In this document: in pieces, positions 48,525-56,490 of the stretch | How the letters are laid out: every line of letters begins with the position of its first letter | Position numbering within the stretch: the stretch's first letter is position 1 | Translations under genes and position numbers: made by a program | The notes under the pieces: model-generated | Databases searched by the model: none | The model's input: only the letters and a program-made list of their open reading frames with translations | What the model was told of the DNA's origin: nothing | Source: Poriferisodalis sp965204195 | GTDB lineage: Bacteria > Actinomycetota > Acidimicrobiia > Acidimicrobiales > Poriferisodalaceae | NCBI RefSeq assembly: GCF_965204195.1 | Contig: NZ_OZ241975.1 | Location: forward strand, 558,001 to 622,000 | DNA length: 64,000 bases | Reading direction: 5' to 3'

Positions 48525-49492
48525 GACTTCACCGAGCCGGCCAGCAGCCCCCGTACGAAGAACCGCTGCAGGGCGAAGAACACGATCAGCGGCACGCCCG
48601 CCTGCACGAACGCGCCCGCAGACAGCACGTGCTCACGCAAGCCGAACTCGCCGGCCAGCGACGCGATCCGGATGGTGGCGGGCCACGCCTCGCCGTTCGA
48701 GCCGATCATGGTGATGGCCACGAGGTAGTCGTTCCACGTCCACAGGAACTGGAAGATGGTGAACGCTGCCAGCGCAGGCACCGACAGCGGCACGACGAGC
48801 CGCCAGAAGATCGTGACGTGATCGGCACCGTCGATGCGCGCTGCCTCGAACAGCTCGCCGGGCAGCGACGAGATGTAGTTGTGCAGCAGGAACACGGCGA
48901 ACGGCAGCGCGAACGCGGTGTGCGTCAGCCACACCGCGGTGGCGCTGCCGGCGAGGTCGAAATCGGGGAACAGCGTCAGCGTGAACTCGGTGCCGGGGAT
49001 CGTCCAGTGCGCGCCGCCGGCGTAAAGCTGCAGCAGCGGCAGCAGCGCCACCTGGTTCGGCAGCGCCAGCAGCGACACGAACACGATGAAGAGCCACTCG
49101 CGGCCCCGGAACTTGATCCAGGCGAAGGCATAGGCGGCCATGGCGGCGATCGCGACCGGGATCACCGTGGCCGGAATGGCGATAGCGAACGAGTTCACCA
49201 GCGCCCGCGCCAGCCCGCCGGTCTGCTCGGTGCCCAGTACCTCGGAGTAGTTGGCGAGCGTCCACCCGCCCTCGTTGAACGACTCCCACCAGCCGCTGTT
49301 GCGCTGCGCGTCACGGGTGCGGAACGAGTTCAGGAACAGGCTGCTCGCCGGGATGCTCCACACGATCACCATCAGCCACAGCACCCACGTGGGGATGCGG
49401 CGCAGGAAGCCGTAGATGAGCTTGCCGGTGCGATCGACCCGCTCGATGGCGCCGCCGACCGGCCCGGGCTTCGAAGCGGTCATCGAGCTCAT
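48521..49492 (-). CDS. Carbohydrate ABC permease, MalG type
   Basis: A 323-residue membrane protein with six helices and the EAA loop (LPGELFEAARIDGADHVTIF, then WRLVVPLSVPALAAFTIFQF), the coupling site to the ATPase. It overlaps the preceding permease stop by four bases and the following AKR start by four bases, so the genes are tightly coupled. It works with the MalF-type permease and the lipoprotein from 51216-52661. Confidence 0.9.
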   Translation of the reverse strand: MSSMTASKPGPVGGAIERVDRTGKLIYGFLRRIPTWVLWLMVIVWSIPASSLFLNSFRTRDAQRNSGWWESFNEGGWTLANYSEVLGTEQTGGLARALVNSFAIAIPATVIPVAIAAMAAYAFAWIKFRGREWLFIVFVSLLALPNQVALLPLLQLYAGGAHWTIPGTEFTLTLFPDFDLAGSATAVWLTHTAFALPFAVFLLHNYISSLPGELFEAARIDGADHVTIFWRLVVPLSVPALAAFTIFQFLWTWNDYLVAITMIGSNGEAWPATIRIASLAGEFGLREHVLSAGAFVQAGVPLIVFFALQRFFVRGLLAGSVKS

Positions 49493-51048
49493 GCGTCCGC
49501 CCGCTGCATCCGCCGGATGTTGAACGCCATAGCCGGCACGACGGCCAGGAACAGCACCACGGCCAACGCGGAGCCAAGGCCGAAGTTGAGCTCGGTGAAG
49601 GCCCGCTGCCACATCTCATTGGCGATGACCTGCGTGCCGAAGTTGCCGGCGGTCATCACCTTCACGATGTCGTACACCTTCATCACCAGCACGATCAGCG
49701 TGGTGGCCACCACCGTGATGGTGGGGATGATCGTGGGGATGATGACGTTCCAGAACGTCTGCCGCTCGGTGGCCCCGTCGACGCGAGCCGCTTCGAGCAG
49801 CTCGGACGGCACTGCCTTGATGGCCGCCGACAGGATGACCATGGCAAAGCCCGTCTGGATCCAGACGAGCACCACCATCAGCCACACGTTGTTGAAGGGC
49901 GCTTCCTGCAAGAACAGGATGGTGCCGGCGATGGGCTCACCGTTCGGGCCGGGCACCGAGCCGCCCAGCCCGGGCCCCAGGAACCGGTAGATGAGCCACA
50001 GCACAGGTACGGCGGTTACTGCGGCGCCGATGGCGAAGGCGGTCTGCCGCCGCCTCACCCCGAACGCGCACAGGCCCGCCAGCAGCACAGTGACGAGGGC
50101 CAAGATCAGCACGGCCACCCACGCGCCGGTGGTGCGGGGCCGCAGGCTGCCCAGCCAGACCCAGATGGCGTTGAGGAACCCTGTCTGCGGTTTCTGCGGC
50201 GGCCGGGCGATGTACATGAACCGCCAGATGATCCCGGCACCCACGAACGAGATGGCCATGGGCAGGAAGATGAGGCTCTTGGCCACCGACTCCCAGCGCA
50301 CCCCGTCTGCGAGCACGGCTGCGGCCAGCCCGAGTGCCGTCGACAGCCCCGTCACCACCACCACCCACCACAGGTTGTTGATGACGGTTCCCCGCAGCGT
50401 GGTGAACACGGCGAACGAGAGCACGAACAATCCGATGGCGATCGGGCCGATCGAGCCGGGCAGGGCCTCCATCCGCCGGCCACGGCGGCGACCCACAGCC
50501 ATGCCGATCCCCAAGCCGATGGCGATGAGCACCAGCGCCGCGTAGAAGGGCCGGCTGGTGAAGATCTCGGTCCAGCCGCTCAGGTCGAGGCTGTTGGGGT
50601 TGGTGAGAATCTCGCCGTAGTTGGCGAGCCCCACCCATTCGGCGGCCCGCGAGTCGAGCAGCGAGAGATAGATCGACCGGAGCAGCGGGATCACCAACCC
50701 GAGCGCCGCGAACAGCAGCGACGGCCCGAGGAAGGTGACGAGACGGCCGCGTTCGGACAGGCGGGTCCGGCTGGACTTGGACGGTGTGCCCAGCAGGCTG
50801 GCCGCAATGCCCGCGGCAGCACCGACGACCGCGCACACCGCCGCCCAGACCCACAATGGCCCGCCGGCAACGTCGTTGCCGGCGATCACTGCACCGATCA
50901 GCGCACCGACGAGTGCGCCAGATGTCGCAAGGAACGTGTGCCAGCGATCAACTGCCAAGTCGAAGAGCCAGTTCGCTCCGAAGAACAGAGCTGTGCTGGC
51001 GCCGATGGCGATGACCACGCCGATCAGCGCACCGCCTAGCGCGCCCAT
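49489..51048 (-). CDS. Carbohydrate ABC permease, MalF type, with N-terminal extension
   Basis: About 519 residues from ATG 51048 (a TTG at 51072 adds 8). The C-terminal part is a MalF-type permease with the EAA loop (VPSELLEAARVDGATERQTF with WNVIIPT). Ahead of it, residues ~1-90 hold an extra Gly-rich pair or triple of helices (GALGGALIGVVIAIGASTAL, GALVGALIGAVIAGNDVAGG), not normal for the family. Further hydrophobic insertions occur around residues 165-200 and 300-340. It pairs with the next gene, overlapping by 4 bp. Confidence 0.85.
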   Translation of the reverse strand: MGALGGALIGVVIAIGASTALFFGANWLFDLAVDRWHTFLATSGALVGALIGAVIAGNDVAGGPLWVWAAVCAVVGAAAGIAASLLGTPSKSSRTRLSERGRLVTFLGPSLLFAALGLVIPLLRSIYLSLLDSRAAEWVGLANYGEILTNPNSLDLSGWTEIFTSRPFYAALVLIAIGLGIGMAVGRRRGRRMEALPGSIGPIAIGLFVLSFAVFTTLRGTVINNLWWVVVVTGLSTALGLAAAVLADGVRWESVAKSLIFLPMAISFVGAGIIWRFMYIARPPQKPQTGFLNAIWVWLGSLRPRTTGAWVAVLILALVTVLLAGLCAFGVRRRQTAFAIGAAVTAVPVLWLIYRFLGPGLGGSVPGPNGEPIAGTILFLQEAPFNNVWLMVVLVWIQTGFAMVILSAAIKAVPSELLEAARVDGATERQTFWNVIIPTIIPTITVVATTLIVLVMKVYDIVKVMTAGNFGTQVIANEMWQRAFTELNFGLGSALAVVLFLAVVPAMAFNIRRMQRADA

Positions 51049-51137
51049 CGTCGCAGTCTTGCAGGCGCGCAATCATCCAGGATGACTGCGAAGCGTGTCG
51101 TCACGCCGGCGGGATTCATGGGATACGCAGGCGCGAA

Positions 51138-51169
51138 GGAGGCCGGCCCAGCACGCTGGACCGGCCTCC
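51138..51169 (-). terminator. Intercistronic hairpin between binding protein and permease genes
   Basis: GGAGGCCGG (51138-51146) pairs perfectly with CCGGCCTCC (51161-51169), and inside it CCAGC pairs with GCTGG, giving a long stem with one mismatch. On the leftward transcript there is no U-tract, so it more likely stabilises the binding-protein message or partly attenuates read-through into the permeases, as seen in malE-malF operons. Confidence 0.6.
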
Positions 51170-51215
51170 GTTCACGAGTGTTTTCCTTCAGCCGTTCTCA
51201 GACGACTCAAGCCGG

Positions 51216-52661
51216 CTATTGCGGCCAGGAAGCGTCGATCGCTGCAAACGCCTCGGCGACGGTCTTGTCGCCGTTGACTGCGCTGGTTCCCTCAGTCCAG
51301 AAGGTGCCGGCGCCGACAGCGGCAGGCATCAGGTCGGACCCGTCGAAGCGGGCCGGGCTGGCCGTCTGCAAGATCTCGACGAACGAACGCTCGAGGTCGT
51401 TGTAGACGCTGAGGTCCTGGTCGAGATTCGCCGACAGGAAGCCGGACTGGCCGCCGCCCTTGCGGGCCGCCTGTGCAGACTGGCGGACCTCCGCGTACTC
51501 GGCGCTGCCCAGGTACGCCATCACGGCCCACACCTCCGGCGCGTCACGGAATGCCGAGACGTAGGTGCCCGCGGTCAGCACTGGACGGTTGCCCTTGGCA
51601 GCGACGGCCGGGAAGTAGAACACGTCGATGTCCTGGCCTGGGCCAACACTGGTGCCTTCGGGCAGGAACGCCGCGTAGAACGACGCCTGACGGTGCATGG
51701 CGCAGTCGCCAGCGACAAGCGGCTCACCGTTGTCGCCGAATGGCGTCGCAGCGATGGAGCCGCCGGCGGCGTACACCGCACCCGGCGCGTTCCACAGCGA
51801 CAGCACAAGCTCAGCGACGCCCACGATGCGCGGATCGGCGAACTTCACTTCGCCAGCGACCCACTGGTCATAGACGTTCTCGTCCAAGACGCGCAGGATC
51901 AGGTCCTCCATCCAGTCGGTGAAGGTCCAGCCGGTGGCAGGTCCCGACTCGATGCCGACGCACCACGGGGTCACACCCTCGGTGATCATCTGGATCGTCA
52001 GTGCTTGCAGCTCTTCCTGCGACTCCGGAATGGCGTAGCCGCCGCTCTCGAAGATCGAGGTGTTGTACCAGACGATCGACTTGAGGTCGGTCTTGTTGGG
52101 GACGCCGTACAGCGTGCCGCCGAAGGTGACGGTGTCGAGCGTGCCGGCGGGCCACTGGGCGCCAATCGCGCCCTGTACCTCGTCGGGTACGGCCAGGATC
52201 CAGTCCTCGGCTGCGAAGTCACCGACCTTGCCCGGCTGCGGGAACACCGCGATGTCCGGCGGGTTACCGCCGGCTGCCTGGGCGTTGATCTGGTCGGAGA
52301 AGTCGCGGGCGCCCGTGTAGACGATCTCGATGCCGGTTGCCGCAGCGAAGACGTCGAGGGCGTCCTGCATGGCGCCGGCTTCTTCCTCGCTCGACTCAGG
52401 GCCGAACACCGTCACCTTGGTGCCGGACAGGTCCATCATGGAGTCGTCCATTGACTCGTCGTCCATCGACTCGTCCATGGACTCGTCGTCCATGGAGTCG
52501 TCCATCGACTCCTCGGCCATCGCCTCCGTGGCGGCGGGTGCCTCGACGGCGTCACCGCTGTCGTCACTGCCGCACGCAGCAACGATGAGCCCGAAGGCAA
52601 GCACGACGGCCAGCAGCCGAGATGTGCGTAGGCGGGTTGATCTAGTGCGGTGTTCTTTCAT
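51216..52661 (-). CDS. Sugar ABC transporter binding lipoprotein
   Basis: A 481-residue family 1 solute-binding protein. The lipobox is LIVAACGSDD, followed by an acidic low-complexity tether built of MDDS/MDDE/MDES units (~residues 53-76), then KVTVFGPESSEEEAGAMQDA, PDIAVFPQPGKVGDFAAEDW, GTLYGVPNKTDLKSIVWYNT and SFYAAFLPEGT, as in alpha-glucoside/maltose-type binding proteins. It captures the sugar for the two permeases. A perfect LacI-type palindrome lies 47 bp upstream. Confidence 0.88.
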   Translation of the reverse strand: MKEHRTRSTRLRTSRLLAVVLAFGLIVAACGSDDSGDAVEAPAATEAMAEESMDDSMDDESMDESMDDESMDDSMMDLSGTKVTVFGPESSEEEAGAMQDALDVFAAATGIEIVYTGARDFSDQINAQAAGGNPPDIAVFPQPGKVGDFAAEDWILAVPDEVQGAIGAQWPAGTLDTVTFGGTLYGVPNKTDLKSIVWYNTSIFESGGYAIPESQEELQALTIQMITEGVTPWCVGIESGPATGWTFTDWMEDLILRVLDENVYDQWVAGEVKFADPRIVGVAELVLSLWNAPGAVYAAGGSIAATPFGDNGEPLVAGDCAMHRQASFYAAFLPEGTSVGPGQDIDVFYFPAVAAKGNRPVLTAGTYVSAFRDAPEVWAVMAYLGSAEYAEVRQSAQAARKGGGQSGFLSANLDQDLSVYNDLERSFVEILQTASPARFDGSDLMPAAVGAGTFWTEGTSAVNGDKTVAEAFAAIDASWPQ

Positions 52662-52707
52662 GTGTGTTCCTCCCTGTGGGGTCGCAAGCCCATTCGATTG
52701 TCGACGT

Positions 52708-52721
52708 TGCAAGCGCTTGCA
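52708..52721 (-). promoter_or_regulatory. LacI-type operator
   Basis: TGCAAGCGCTTGCA is a perfect 14-bp palindrome with the central CG typical of LacI/GalR operators. It lies 47 bp before the binding-protein ATG and about 100 bp after the stop of the LacI-family gene (52824), so that regulator is the obvious candidate to bind it. Confidence 0.8.
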
Positions 52722-52823
52722 GTCACCGTGCCGGAAGCCTAGCGCGACGGCTGAACATGCAATTCCGTCATGTGTCCGCGGCGAAGGCCGGATTCCGGCC
52801 CAGATCGACGCCCAGACTCGTGC

Positions 52824-53900
52824 TCAATCGCCGCTCGGCGGTCCCACCGAATCCCGGATGATGAGCTCGGTGTCGAGCTGCACGTGCTCAGGGGGCTCAA
52901 CGCTCGGCTGGAGCATCTGCAGCAGCAGTTCGGCGGCGACAGCTCCCTGCCTGGCCACGTGCTGCCTGACGGTCGTCAGGCCCACGAGTCGACTCTGATC
53001 GTGGTCGTCGACACCCACGATCGACAGGTCGTCGCCGATGCGCAGTTCGAGGTCGCGAGCCGCGAGCATGACACCGAAGGCCTGCTCGTCGCACATGGCG
53101 AAGATCGCGGTCGGACGTTCGGCCGAGTCCAGCAGTGCATGGGCTGCCCGACGCGCTTCGGCCCAGCTGTTGCTGGTGGACACCCGCAGCGCCGGGTCTG
53201 GCGTCAGCCCCGCCTCGGCGTGCGCCCGCGCATAGCCCTGGGCTCGATGAGTGGGAATGCTGAAGTTCAGCGAGTCGCCGCTGTCGAGGCTGAGCAGGCC
53301 GATGCGCCGATGCCCGTGCCGGAGCAGGATCCCGGTGGCGTCGCTGCCGACGGTCACGTTGTCGACCGTCACCGAGCTCAGCGCCTTCGTACGAAAGCCG
53401 ACGCTGACGGCGCGCCCGCCCTGGGCGACGAAGGCGTCCGCAGCCGCCTCGTCGAGGGCGACGTCGATGAGCACCACCGCATCGCTCCGCCCCGATCTCA
53501 CACCGTTCAACTCGATGAAGCGCTGCCGCTCGTCGAGGTTTGCGACGCCTGACAGCAGCAGGTCGTACCCGGCCGCAGTCATCTCGCGGCCCAGCGCGCC
53601 CACCATCGTCGCGTTGAACCAGGCAGCCGGGTCTGGCACCGCCACCGCAATCGTGTTCGTGGTTCCTGCGGCCAGCCGCGCGGCGGGCAGGTTGGGCCGG
53701 TAGTCGAGTTCGGCGGCCACTGCGAGCACTCGCTGCCGTGTCGCAGACGCAACGTGCGGCAGGCCGCGAAGCGCACGGCTGACGGTTGCCGTCGACACTT
53801 CTGCCGCCCGCGCGACATCGCCGATGCGGACCGGTGATCCGGCACCGGCTGCTCGCGCCGCGGGCCGCTCGACGAGCGATGCCTCGCCTAGATCCGCCAT
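52824..53900 (-). CDS. LacI family transcriptional regulator
   Basis: A 358-residue repressor. VRIGDVARAAEVSTATVSRA with LRGLPHVASATRQRVLAVAA is the LacI HTH and hinge (residues ~24-70). The periplasmic-binding-like domain follows (TIAVAVPDPAAWFNATMVGA, TAIFAMCDEQAFGVMLAARD, LSIVGVDDHDQSRLVGLTTV, RQHVARQGAVAAELLLQ). It probably represses the downstream transport operon through the palindrome at 52708. Its start overlaps the end of the GH13 gene by 13 bp. Confidence 0.92.
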   Translation of the reverse strand: MADLGEASLVERPAARAAGAGSPVRIGDVARAAEVSTATVSRALRGLPHVASATRQRVLAVAAELDYRPNLPAARLAAGTTNTIAVAVPDPAAWFNATMVGALGREMTAAGYDLLLSGVANLDERQRFIELNGVRSGRSDAVVLIDVALDEAAADAFVAQGGRAVSVGFRTKALSSVTVDNVTVGSDATGILLRHGHRRIGLLSLDSGDSLNFSIPTHRAQGYARAHAEAGLTPDPALRVSTSNSWAEARRAAHALLDSAERPTAIFAMCDEQAFGVMLAARDLELRIGDDLSIVGVDDHDQSRLVGLTTVRQHVARQGAVAAELLLQMLQPSVEPPEHVQLDTELIIRDSVGPPSGD

Positions 53901-55588
53901 ACGGCTGCGCTCGCGGGAGGCAATAGGTCAACGCCGCCGGGCGCATGCTGCGCCGAAGCGTCCGACGGGGCTGCGCTCGGGTGACGGCATGCGATTGCCG
54001 AGTCGAAGAGCAGCGTGGCGCCGTCCCCAAGCGGCACCTCGCTGGCCGTATCGCCGACGTTGGCCGCCACCACCAGGCGGCCCCGCCGGTACGAGATGAC
54101 CGGTCCCTCGCCGCCGTCGGTCCAGGTGACGGTCGCTCCGGCGGTTTCGAGGTCGTGGCGGGCGTCCCGCTGTGCAGCGAGCAGATCGCGGTAGGCCTCC
54201 AGCCACGAGCGCGCAGCCCCGTCCTGCGCTGCAGCCGTGTGGACGTACGGGCGCTGCGCCGACCGCAGCCACGGCTCGGTGTCGGAGAAGCCGTTGTGCG
54301 GGCCGTCACCCCACGGCATGGGCGTGCGGCAGCCGTCACGGCCCGCACCCACGTCGCTGTCGGGGCCGACGGGGTCGAGCTTGTCTGCCACTGCCACCTC
54401 GCCGTCGATCAGCCCGAGCTCCTCGCCCTGGTAGAGGACGAAGGTGCCAGGCAGGAATGCCGCGAGCACGTTGAAGGCGAGCGTGCGTGCGGCACCCCAG
54501 CCGTCCGGCGCGGCAGGTTGGTCGCTGCCGGCGTCGCTGCGGAGGGCGAAGCGAGTGGGGGCCCGGGGCATGTCGTGGCTGCTCATTGCCCACAGCAGCC
54601 GTTCGGCAAGGTCGCCGGTGGGTGCGCGCAGCGTCGTGCGGATCGCCGCGGGCTCCCACTCGATGTGCATGGGCGCAAACCAGTAGCCGCCGTGCATGCC
54701 GTCGGGGGGCAGCAGGTCGTCCATGCCCCGCGGGTCGAGGTGGTACGTCTCGCCGTGCAGGAAGGCCCCGTAGCGGTCGCAGATAGTGCGCCAGCGCCGG
54801 AAGACGTCTTGGCTCTCAGGCTGGAATACGTCGTAGAGGTGCTCGAAGCAGTCCCATTGCTCCCAGCGCGAGGCCCCCGGGGGGATGGCCTGCAGCTGCG
54901 GGTTGGAGCGCAAGTGCTCGTCTTTCACCAGGCCGCCGGCGACGTCGACACGGAAGCCGTCGACGCCGCGGTCCAGCCAGAAGCGCAGGATGTCGTCCCA
55001 CTCGGCGGCGACGGCCGGGTTCCGCCAGTTCAGATCGGGCTGCGACGGCAGGAACAGGTGCAGGTAGTACTGGCCCGAGTCGGGATCCAGCGTCCATGCC
55101 GGGCCGCCGAAATAGCCGACCCAGTTGTTCGGTGGGCCGCCGCCGGGCGCCGGGTCGCGCCAGATGTAGTAGTCGCGATAGCGCTCACGTTCCGCTGCGC
55201 CCGAGTTGCCGAGCGCCGCCTGGAACCAGCGATGGTCGCTGCTCGTGTGATTCGGCACCAGGTCGGTGACGATGCGGATGTCGCGGTCGTGTGCTGCGGC
55301 CACTAGCCGGTCGAGCGTGGCCAAGTCGCCGAAGAGCGGGTCGACGTCGCAGTAGTCGGCCACGTCGTAGCCCCAGTCATGGCCGGGCGTGGGGTAGAAG
55401 GGCGTGATCCAGACGAAGTCCACGCCGAGGCGCGCCAGGTAGTCGAGCTTGGCGATCACACCGCCCAGATCGCCCACGCCGTCGTTGTCAGAATCGGCGA
55501 AGGAGCGCAGGTACACCTGATAGCCGACGGCATCGGCCCACCAGCGTCGGAGGTTGTCTGGGGCTGATGCGGGGCTGCAGCGCGTCAC
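53888..55588 (-). CDS. GH13 alpha-glucosidase (oligo-1,6-glucosidase type)
   Basis: A 566-residue GH13 enzyme from GTG 55588 (GGAGG five bases upstream). DAVGYQVYLRSFADSDNDGV and DLVPNHTSSDHRWFQAALGN are conserved regions. GFRVDVAGG holds nucleophile Asp215, HGETY the acid Glu280 and MSSHDMPR the transition-state Asp339. It lacks a signal peptide, so it hydrolyses imported alpha-glucosides in the cytoplasm. It is the first gene of the leftward sugar operon. Confidence 0.92.
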   Translation of the reverse strand: MTRCSPASAPDNLRRWWADAVGYQVYLRSFADSDNDGVGDLGGVIAKLDYLARLGVDFVWITPFYPTPGHDWGYDVADYCDVDPLFGDLATLDRLVAAAHDRDIRIVTDLVPNHTSSDHRWFQAALGNSGAAERERYRDYYIWRDPAPGGGPPNNWVGYFGGPAWTLDPDSGQYYLHLFLPSQPDLNWRNPAVAAEWDDILRFWLDRGVDGFRVDVAGGLVKDEHLRSNPQLQAIPPGASRWEQWDCFEHLYDVFQPESQDVFRRWRTICDRYGAFLHGETYHLDPRGMDDLLPPDGMHGGYWFAPMHIEWEPAAIRTTLRAPTGDLAERLLWAMSSHDMPRAPTRFALRSDAGSDQPAAPDGWGAARTLAFNVLAAFLPGTFVLYQGEELGLIDGEVAVADKLDPVGPDSDVGAGRDGCRTPMPWGDGPHNGFSDTEPWLRSAQRPYVHTAAAQDGAARSWLEAYRDLLAAQRDARHDLETAGATVTWTDGGEGPVISYRRGRLVVAANVGDTASEVPLGDGATLLFDSAIACRHPSAAPSDASAQHAPGGVDLLPPASAAVWRI

Positions 55589-55682
55589 GGCCACCTCCGG
55601 TCGTTGATCGACCGTCAGTCTGCCGCGTGTCTGTAACCGTTTGCGGCATGGCCCACCCGTCGCCCACCCTGAGCCAGTCCCT

Positions 55683-55741
55683 ACAACCCAAAGACCGACC
55701 CGCCGAAGCGGGCCGGTCCTTGGTCTGTCAGTTTGGGTTGT
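55683..55741. repeat. Nested inverted repeats in the GH13/PEBP intergenic region
   Basis: ACAACCCAAA (55683-55692) pairs with TTTGGGTTGT (55732-55741). Inside, GACCGACCCGC (55693-55703) pairs with GCGGGCCGGTC (55708-55718) around a CGAA loop with one mismatch. It could be a transcription barrier between the divergent GH13 and PEBP genes, or a structured leader. It has no U-tract and no known match. Confidence 0.6.
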
Positions 55742-55850
55742 GTGATGTGCGGCTCGGAGTTCACACCCCGAGCGGTGAACACACGGCTTGTCTAGCGCAG
55801 TGCAACGAATAGTGTCAACTGTCCGGTCAGCGAACAGAAAGGCACCCGTC

Positions 55851-56387
55851 ATGCCGCAACCTCCCAGCCCCTACGACTTCCTTCCCGCAGTTGCGTCGTT
55901 TGAGGTGCAAAGCGACGATGTCGCCGACGGGCAGATGCTCCCGATGCCACAGGTCTCGGGCATCTTCGGCGCCGGAGGCGAAGATCGATCCCCTCACTTG
56001 GCGTGGTCGGGAGCGCCTGAGGGCACGCAGAGCTACGCCGTCACCTGCTTCGACCCCGACGCGCCGACCGGCAGCGGCTTCTGGCACTGGATCGTGTTCG
56101 ACATTCCCACGTCATGCACCGAGCTCGCATCGGGTGCCGGCGACGCCGAAGGCAGCGGGCTGCCCGACGGCGCCAAGCAGCTTCGCAATGACGCAGGGCT
56201 GCCCGGCTACTTGGGCTCCGCGCCGCCTGCGGGCCACGGCCCGCACCGCTACATGTTCGCCGTGCACGCGCTGAGCGTTGCCTCGCTGCCGATCGACGAG
56301 AACGTCTCGCCGGCAATCTGCGGCTTCAACATGTTCGGCACCACGCTGGGCCGCGCTCTCCTCACGCCGATCTACGAACAGAGCTAG
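55851..56387 (+). CDS. YbhB/YbcL family (PEBP-like) protein
   Basis: A 178-residue protein of the phosphatidylethanolamine-binding/Raf-kinase-inhibitor family: RSPHLAWSGAPEGTQSYAVT, CFDPDAPTGSGFWHWIVFDI and GHGPHRYMFAVHALSVASLP with the ligand pocket residues. Bacterial members have no settled role. ATG 55851 has AAAGG 8 bases upstream. The frame is open further upstream but without similarity. Confidence 0.9.
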   Translation: MPQPPSPYDFLPAVASFEVQSDDVADGQMLPMPQVSGIFGAGGEDRSPHLAWSGAPEGTQSYAVTCFDPDAPTGSGFWHWIVFDIPTSCTELASGAGDAEGSGLPDGAKQLRNDAGLPGYLGSAPPAGHGPHRYMFAVHALSVASLPIDENVSPAICGFNMFGTTLGRALLTPIYEQS

Positions 56388-56490
56388 CCATGGCGGCCGG
56401 AACCGCCCGCAGCGGCGTTCCGGTCCCACCGGCTCCAGCGCTCAGCGGCGTGACGGCACTAGCGGCCGTCCTCGAATCTGAGGTGGCCTC

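Noticed and set aside
55600..55660. Second LacI-type operator before the GH13 gene (aaccgtttgcgg)
   Set aside because: Only a weak half-site resemblance to TGCAAGCGCTTGCA and no palindrome.
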